A stretch of 11,638 nucleotides of DNA from an uncultured Pelolinea sp. (lineage in GTDB: Bacteria; Chloroflexota; Anaerolineae; Anaerolineales; Anaerolineaceae). The notes below the pieces were generated by a model. The model searched no databases. It was not told the DNA's origin and was given only the letters and a program-made list of their open reading frames with translations. Positions 8,270 to 11,638 of this stretch are shown piece after piece. The translations under genes were made by a program, and so were the position numbers. Each line of letters opens with the position of its first letter. The first letter of the stretch is position 1. The stretch is taken from NCBI GenBank assembly GCA_937902055.1, contig CALGUJ010000101.1, positions 1 through 11,638 of the forward strand, written 5' to 3'.

Positions 8270-8290
8270 AAAGTGGGGTGAGCCCACTTT
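8270..8290 (-). terminator. Perfect 8-bp inverted repeat: terminator-like hairpin or operator
   Basis: AAAGTGGG (8270-8277) and CCCACTTT (8283-8290) are exact inverted copies around a 5-nt loop. On the minus-strand RNA the stem extends to 10 bp with one G-U pair and is followed by UUUUCUGCUU, which suits an intrinsic terminator for the transcript arriving from the lipoprotein gene. Because it directly abuts TATAAT, an operator for the nusA promoter is an alternative reading. Confidence 0.45.
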
Positions 8291-8326
8291 CCGACGAAAA
8301 CGATAAAGATTTTACCAACGGCATGG

Positions 8327-8355
8327 ATTTTATCATGCTTTGTCCATGGCCGCAA
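8327..8355 (-). promoter_or_regulatory. Possible extended -10 promoter for nusA operon
   Basis: Minus strand: TTGCGG (8350-8355), 17-nt spacer, then TGA-TAAAAT with TAAAAT at 8327-8332 (5/6 to consensus) and a TG extension. It lies upstream of the inverted repeat at 8270-8290, so its transcript would pass through that hairpin before nusA. Confidence 0.3.
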
Positions 8356-8411
8356 GGCGGCGCGTTTCAATTTAATAAAAATCTGATAAATCCCGGTTGA
8401 ACCCCGGCAAG

Positions 8412-9383
8412 TCAGTCCCCGGCTGCGCTCAGAAAAGAAGCGTCAAAGGAAAACTTGGGAAGCGTATCAATTTGACCCAGCGCCAGCAACTCGCTGGCGG
8501 TTTCGCGCAGGCTGGCAAGGATGACGTCGTCGATCTCCAGGCTGTAATCCACGCGCATGAAAACAATGTGAAAAGCGGAAGCGGGGATTTCCAGATCGTA
8601 GGTTTTGGCGGCATGCGCGGCGATGCGGGCAGCCCGCGCGGGATCGCTGCGGATCAGGGCGAGTTTATCGCGCTGCCCGCGCAGGAAGGCGGCGATTTTA
8701 TCGGGGTTTTCAGCCGCAAAATCGCGTGTGGTGACCAGCACCATCGGCGAGGGGCAGCAATCGCCGTAGCTAAGCAGCACGCGCATGCCGCCCGCGGCCT
8801 GCGCTATGGCCGGGATGGGTTCCAGGGCGCAGATGGCATCCACCGCTCCGGAAGCCAGCGCCGCCGGCATATCCTCGGCGGCCACGTTGACCCATTCCAC
8901 TGCATCCCAATCCAGTTGCGGGTGGAGGGCGAAATAGCGTTTCATGGCAAGCTCCACGCCGCTGCCGCTGCGCAGGGCGACCCTTTTGCCAGACAAGTCG
9001 GCCCAGCTTTGGATGCCTGAATCCGCGCGCACCAGCGTGCTCATTCGGTCGCCGCGCTCGGAAACGGCAATGATGAGGGCCCGATCGCCCATTTCCGCAA
9101 AGATCCGGGCAGCCTGAATATCCGAGAGCAGGGCAATATCCACCACGCCCGAACGGAAAGCCTGGACGAGATTATCCGGGTTGGTAAAGAGTACATGCTC
9201 GACTTTCAAGTCATAGGGCGACCATACATCCAGGCCTTGAAGGAGCATTACTTCCGCGTAAACCTGCCCGCCGTAATGCAGCGGTTCTTTGGCAGATTGA
9301 CAGGCGGAAATCAGTAACGCGAGAAGTAAAAAAAGACTCAAATAAAGAACAGTGCAATTCTTATAAGTTGTGTTTTTTTTCAT
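8412..9383 (-). CDS. ABC-type substrate-binding lipoprotein (NMT1/THI5/SsuA-like), orphan
   Basis: Predicted surface-anchored binding protein of 323 aa. The N-terminus MKKNTTYKNC leads into a hydrophobic run (11-25) and a lipobox LISAC with Cys28 as lipidation site. The mature part has features of the periplasmic-binding type-2 fold used for nitrate, sulfonate, taurine or pyrimidine precursors: FRSGVVDIALLSDIQAARIF (76-95), ADLSGKRVALRSGSGVE (128-144), and LASGAVDAICALEP (176-189), then ATTR/NPDKI-like helices. The ligand cannot be deduced. I start at the ATG at 9383; the frame stays open further upstream (to 9503), but that would overlap the deacetylase gene by 94 bp and push the signal peptide inside. 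The gene lies 26 nt after the deacetylase stop, so the two are probably co-transcribed. No ABC permease or ATPase gene is present in the window, which is unusual for this class. Confidence 0.85.
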   Translation of the reverse strand: MKKNTTYKNCTVLYLSLFLLLALLISACQSAKEPLHYGGQVYAEVMLLQGLDVWSPYDLKVEHVLFTNPDNLVQAFRSGVVDIALLSDIQAARIFAEMGDRALIIAVSERGDRMSTLVRADSGIQSWADLSGKRVALRSGSGVELAMKRYFALHPQLDWDAVEWVNVAAEDMPAALASGAVDAICALEPIPAIAQAAGGMRVLLSYGDCCPSPMVLVTTRDFAAENPDKIAAFLRGQRDKLALIRSDPARAARIAAHAAKTYDLEIPASAFHIVFMRVDYSLEIDDVILASLRETASELLALGQIDTLPKFSFDASFLSAAGD

Positions 9384-9409
9384 GGCAGTGATCAGCGGCA
9401 ATTCGAAGA

Positions 9410-10786
9410 TTATCCGCGCTCCATTTCCGTGAGTATCTTGACCACCTCCGGCAGGAACGCTCCCCACTCGCGCCACTCGCGGTTCAGGCAGGCATTGTGC
9501 CACAGCAGGGTGAAGGTGCCGTTGACGGATTGGCAGACGCGCGCTAATTCCAGGATGCGCCGGCGGCCTTCGGCAGCGGACAGTTTGCGGTAGCTTCGCA
9601 GCGAGGCGTCCATCACGATCAGCGGACGCTCGTAAAAATCCAGCTCGCGATCCTGCAGCAGGTCGAATACCGGGTATTCGTAACAGGTGCCGCAGCGGAA
9701 ACCCTCATGCTCGGAAAAACTGTAGGATTCATCGCAGCGCAGCCCGGCGGCCTGCATGTGGGCCCAGGTGTGGGGGGTGCGGATGCGCAGGAAGTGCGCG
9801 CGCGCGTCGGCAACAGGGAGGCCGGCGGCTTTTTCCAGGCGCTCTTTCTCAAGCGCAAAGAGTTCGGGCCTTTCAAAGGAAGTATAGCTGGTGTGCAGGC
9901 CGATGCGCATGCCGCTCTTCTTTAAGAGATTCAGCGCAAAACGGCTGCGGCTATCGTTCAGCGAGTAACCATCGCGGGAGAAAAACGGTTTGGATGTGAG
10001 CAGGTAGAAAATGTCCTGGTTGCCGTTTTCTCGCGCGATCTCCACCAGCCGTTGTAAATCCTTGAAATAACGATCCTCGGTAAATGAAGTCAAGACAGCC
10101 GGCAGGTCTTCTTTCAGAAAATCCACGCGGCCTTTCAACAGGTCGCGGGCGATCACGTCCAGCCATTTATGGAATGGATGGGAGAGGAACAAGTAATCCA
10201 CATCGTGCGAGAAATGGAAGCGGAACTTGTGGGGGGGCGTGATCCGGCTGCCGGTGAGTTTTTCAAGCCAGGCTTTTAGCAGCAGGGCGTAATAATCCAC
10301 GATGGGCAGATCGATCAGGTCATAACGGCAGCACACGCTGGCCCGGTAGGGATAACGGCCGTGTTTGTCGTACGCGGCGGCCTGCACTTCCTCATAACGG
10401 GAGAGCATGAAAAAAACCGCGGCCAGGATATCGGCATGGACAATTACCTGCTTGCCGCGGATCTCGGCGAATTTCTCGCGGCTGGGGCTGCCCCAGAACA
10501 ATACCGGCAATTCTTCGACGGGAAAGTCCGCCCCGGCATCGGGCAGGAAACGCGATTTCGGCAACCGCGCAAGCCCGCTGATTTGCCCTGAGACGAGCTC
10601 ATCCAGGGCGTTATCGGCGCATTTCTCAACCAGGATGGAAAACCCGGGGGCGGGATCGACCTGATCCACGCCATAGCCACAACGAACTTTTTGCCCGCCG
10701 AGGGTGAATTGGCCATCTTCGGCTTTGATCCCCAGGCGGTAAAAAACCTGTTTCCAGGCATACGCAACAGCGTTTTTTGACAGCAT
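9410..10786 (-). CDS. Polysaccharide deacetylase-like protein (DUF7033-type architecture)
   Basis: Cytoplasmic-looking 458-aa protein without signal peptide. It resembles the long deacetylase-like proteins found in capsule and surface-polysaccharide clusters: an N-terminal DUF7033-like region (about 1-150), then a NodB-like catalytic barrel. Seen: FHFSHDVDYL (190-199), replacing the usual FDDG motif and giving a possible His-Asp metal site; GMRIGLHTSYTSF (292-304), with a single His at the second motif; CDESYSFSEHEGFRCGTCYE (351-370); and TLLWHNACLNREWREWG (426-442). The substrate is unknown. The ATG at 10786 is preceded by GAGG at 10 nt. It has high GC like the core operon and lies just left of the AT-rich segment. 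Its likely role is modification of a surface glycan; that is inferred from family context and is not proven here. Confidence 0.8.
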   Translation of the reverse strand: MLSKNAVAYAWKQVFYRLGIKAEDGQFTLGGQKVRCGYGVDQVDPAPGFSILVEKCADNALDELVSGQISGLARLPKSRFLPDAGADFPVEELPVLFWGSPSREKFAEIRGKQVIVHADILAAVFFMLSRYEEVQAAAYDKHGRYPYRASVCCRYDLIDLPIVDYYALLLKAWLEKLTGSRITPPHKFRFHFSHDVDYLFLSHPFHKWLDVIARDLLKGRVDFLKEDLPAVLTSFTEDRYFKDLQRLVEIARENGNQDIFYLLTSKPFFSRDGYSLNDSRSRFALNLLKKSGMRIGLHTSYTSFERPELFALEKERLEKAAGLPVADARAHFLRIRTPHTWAHMQAAGLRCDESYSFSEHEGFRCGTCYEYPVFDLLQDRELDFYERPLIVMDASLRSYRKLSAAEGRRRILELARVCQSVNGTFTLLWHNACLNREWREWGAFLPEVVKILTEMERG

Positions 10787-10944
10787 TTTCTTCGTTCCTC
10801 AGGCAGTCCTCCAGCGGGCGGAAGATCCCCCGCGGACAGGTCTACATTCATTTTTACCATACTCTGCAGGCGTGAACGCGGGGGCAGCATCCGGCAGCTC
10901 CGACTCGGCGGCTTGCGGGAGGCAAGGGTGTAGATTAGAAAATA
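10787..10944 (-). other. 158-bp intergenic region before the deacetylase gene
   Basis: GC-rich leader with no credible coding frame. It contains a hairpin at 10814-10833 and, at its far end, a dyad overlapping the acyl carrier protein stop. A TGGTAAAAA stretch near 10853-10861 is -10-like but lacks a convincing -35. Confidence 0.55.
10814..10833 (-). promoter_or_regulatory. GC-rich hairpin in the leader of the deacetylase gene
   Basis: Minus strand GCGGG-GGA, a 3-nt loop, TCC-G-CCCGC: 5+3 base pairs with one bulged G. It lies about 27 nt upstream of the ATG, just before the ribosome binding site and a nearby GGAGG, and has no following U run, so it is not a typical terminator. A structured leader is possible. 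Confidence 0.35.
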
Positions 10945-10961
10945 CTACGATTTTGCTACAC
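10928..10961 (-). terminator. Two-part dyad spanning the stop codon of the acyl carrier protein gene
   Basis: Outer arms CTACAC/GTGTAG (10956-10961 with 10928-10933) and inner arms of 5 bp (ATTTT 10950-10954 with AAAAT 10939-10943) are exact inverted repeats that enclose the TAG stop at 10945-10947. The arms are AT-rich and no long U tract follows, so a terminator function is only possible. Confidence 0.35.
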
Positions 10962-11190
10962 TTAACTTATTTTCAACCAATACTACTAAAGCACCTACAT
11001 TTTTTAACTTAGCGATTTCATAGGCTTTGAATTCGATATTAAAATGATTCTCGACAGCCATGAGCATTGTAACGTGTGACATAGAATCCCAACCTTCAAC
11101 ATCATCTGCGGTTGATTCAGGCGTTATGATTAATCCTTCCTGATCAAACACCTCTTCAAAGATACATGTAATTTCACCGATAATATTCAC
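10945..11190 (-). CDS. Acyl carrier protein-like (phosphopantetheine attachment) protein
   Basis: Small acidic protein of 81 aa with the carrier fold. The attachment motif is GWDSMSHVTMLMAVE (33-47), Ser36 being the likely 4'-phosphopantetheine site; the common DSL is DSM followed by Ser-His. Carriers of this kind sit in surface-polysaccharide or specialised acyl pathways more often than in primary fatty acid synthesis, and no fab genes are nearby. The GTG at 11190 is chosen because GGAGG (11198-11202) lies 7 nt before it; an upstream in-frame ATG at 11220 has no ribosome binding site and would add 10 residues. The gene is strongly AT-rich, unlike the deacetylase gene next to it. Which acyl group is carried cannot be told. 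Confidence 0.85.
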   Translation of the reverse strand: MNIIGEITCIFEEVFDQEGLIITPESTADDVEGWDSMSHVTMLMAVENHFNIEFKAYEIAKLKNVGALVVLVENKLSVAKS

Positions 11191-11297
11191 GAATAATCCT
11201 CCATTTGTGAACTCCACCATTTCAAAAATGGTTATTAACTTTTATTATTTTCCTTAATTCTTATAATTACTAAACCTTGTTATTCATCAAAGCAAGG
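11191..11297 (-). other. AT-rich 107-bp intergenic region
   Basis: Between the partial right-edge gene and the acyl carrier gene. Very low GC (11 of 60 bases in 11221-11280). It holds the hairpin at 11273-11299 and a weak promoter-like pair (TTGATG, 19-nt spacer, TATAAG). No coding frame beyond the carrier gene's unlikely N-terminal extension. Confidence 0.5.
11198..11202 (-). promoter_or_regulatory. Shine-Dalgarno of the acyl carrier protein gene (decides the start)
   Basis: GGAGG, 7 nt upstream of the GTG at 11190. It lies inside the codons that would be added by an ATG start at 11220. Confidence 0.7.
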
Positions 11298-11299
11298 TT
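11273..11299 (-). terminator. 7-bp inverted repeat overlapping the stop of the right-edge gene
   Basis: CAAGGTT (11293-11299) and AACCTTG (11273-11279) are exact inverted copies around a 13-nt spacer. The stem begins inside the TAA stop at 11298-11300. The downstream strand has only TTTAG, so termination strength is doubtful. Confidence 0.35.
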
Positions 11300-11638
11300 A
11301 TTTTGAATCTGAGATTGAAAAGACTGCGGTCATTAAATAATCGTCTTGCGGATTTTTAATTTCCACAAAGACCCTATAGGTTCCATCCTGATATAAATGA
11401 AAAGTGAAACTATTATTGTTTTGCCAGCCAGAATCATAGACTACATTTATGTCTTTATCTTGGACAATCCATTTATATTCAAGAGGAGATTCTTGATTAG
11501 AAGGAATTAAGTCAATTGTGTAATCATTTCCTTGATGAGTAATTCTGTAATCGGAGAAGACAAATGACTGATAATACTCGAGTTCAGTTCGATTGATTGG
11601 CAGATACATGATTTCGGAAAGCTTTGCTGCCATTTCAA
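11298..11638 (-). CDS. Unrecognised beta-rich protein, C-terminal part (runs off right edge)
   Basis: The frame is open from the window edge to a TAA at 11298. An ATG at 11633 exists, but the frame continues upstream of it (a GAA codon, then the edge), so this is probably the C-terminal 113 or so residues of a longer protein. The sequence has alternating hydrophobic and aromatic residues typical of an Ig-like or Y_Y_Y-like beta sandwich: YKWIVQDKDINVVYDSGWQN followed by FTFHLYQDGTYRVFVEIKNP. I do not recognise the family. No transmembrane segment or Cys is visible in this part. It is AT-rich like the neighbouring acyl carrier gene. Context suggests a surface or polysaccharide-related protein, but that is a guess. 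Confidence 0.55.
   Translation of the reverse strand, partial: EMAAKLSEIMYLPINRTELEYYQSFVFSDYRITHQGNDYTIDLIPSNQESPLEYKWIVQDKDINVVYDSGWQNNNSFTFHLYQDGTYRVFVEIKNPQDDYLMTAVFSISDSK

Larger units (their letters stand above)
8229..8411 (-). other. 183-bp intergenic region upstream of nusA
   Basis: Separates the lipoprotein gene from nusA. It holds two promoter-like elements and an inverted repeat (separate entries). A weaker dyad, CATGGA pairing with TCCATG across about 15 nt, also lies within it near 8320-8350. No coding frame and no rimP are present. Confidence 0.7.

Noticed and set aside
8385..8410. Paired CCGGG/GGTTCAACC bases just after the lipoprotein stop, considered as a terminator
   Set aside because: Only about 4 bp pair and no U run follows; the dyad at 8270-8290 is much stronger.
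8397..9020. 207-codon plus-strand frame
   Set aside because: Opposite the lipoprotein gene, which has a clear signal peptide, lipobox and fold motifs.
9384..9503. 40-residue N-terminal extension of the binding lipoprotein
   Set aside because: Would overlap the conserved C-terminus of the deacetylase gene and place the signal peptide and lipobox internally.
10444..10890. 148-codon minus-strand frame overlapping the deacetylase gene start
   Set aside because: Different frame from the conserved protein, no motif, and it spans the deacetylase ribosome binding site.
11191..11220. Ten-residue extension of the acyl carrier protein from an ATG
   Set aside because: No ribosome binding site precedes the ATG, while a GGAGG is well placed for the GTG at 11190.
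1..11638. tRNA or rRNA genes, CRISPR array, insertion sequence, integrase or toxin-antitoxin pair
   Set aside because: No cloverleaf-like segment, regularly spaced repeat, transposase/integrase frame or small paired genes were seen on either strand by reading; a covariance-model scan was not possible.

Overview
This window looks like a piece of a Chloroflexota chromosome, probably class Anaerolineae. That is an inference from the minus-strand gene order nusA-ylxR-infB-rbfA-nrnA-truB-ribF followed by a thyX-like gene, from a short IF-2 without a long N-terminal extension, and from a NusA with a helix-hairpin-helix region plus an acidic/basic tail. No rRNA or marker gene in the window proves the taxonomy. 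Every gene I can support lies on the minus strand, so transcription runs from high to low coordinates.

Positions 1-8228 hold a compact information-processing operon. In transcription order it carries nusA (transcription termination/antitermination), ylxR/rnpM (small RNA-binding protein), infB (translation initiation factor IF-2), rbfA (30S maturation), a DHH/DHHA1 phosphoesterase of the NrnA type, truB (tRNA pseudouridine-55 synthase), ribF (riboflavin kinase/FAD synthetase) and the first 294 codons of a flavin-dependent thymidylate synthase (ThyX)-like gene that runs off the left edge. Spacing is tight: a 1-nt gap nrnA/truB, 6 nt truB/ribF, and a 32-bp overlap ribF/thyX-like. The exception is a 135-bp gap in front of infB, which may hold an internal promoter. 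rimP, which often precedes nusA in bacteria, is not upstream of it here.

Positions 8229-8411 separate the operon from a different neighbourhood. This gap holds promoter-like sequences for nusA and a perfect 8-bp inverted repeat that could end the upstream transcript or act as an operator.

Positions 8412-10786 hold a GC-rich two-gene unit: a DUF7033-type polysaccharide deacetylase-like protein and, 26 nt downstream, an orphan lipoprotein of the ABC substrate-binding (NMT1/THI5/SsuA-like) fold. At about position 10,935 the base composition falls sharply, from about 72% GC (10861-10920) to about 30% (10981-11040). From there to the right edge the DNA is AT-rich and holds a small acyl carrier protein with a GTG start and the C-terminal part of an unrecognised beta-rich protein. 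This looks like the end of an acquired, probably cell-surface-polysaccharide, accessory cluster next to the core operon.

I found no clear new defence or mobile system, and no tRNA, rRNA, CRISPR array or transposase. The most interesting points are the altered ThyX signature translationally coupled to the FAD synthetase gene, the deacetylase/lipoprotein pair, the compositional boundary with hairpins built over stop codons, and an internal composition change in nrnA. Several starts were moved from the longest open frame to better-supported codons (infB, the lipoprotein, the acyl carrier protein).
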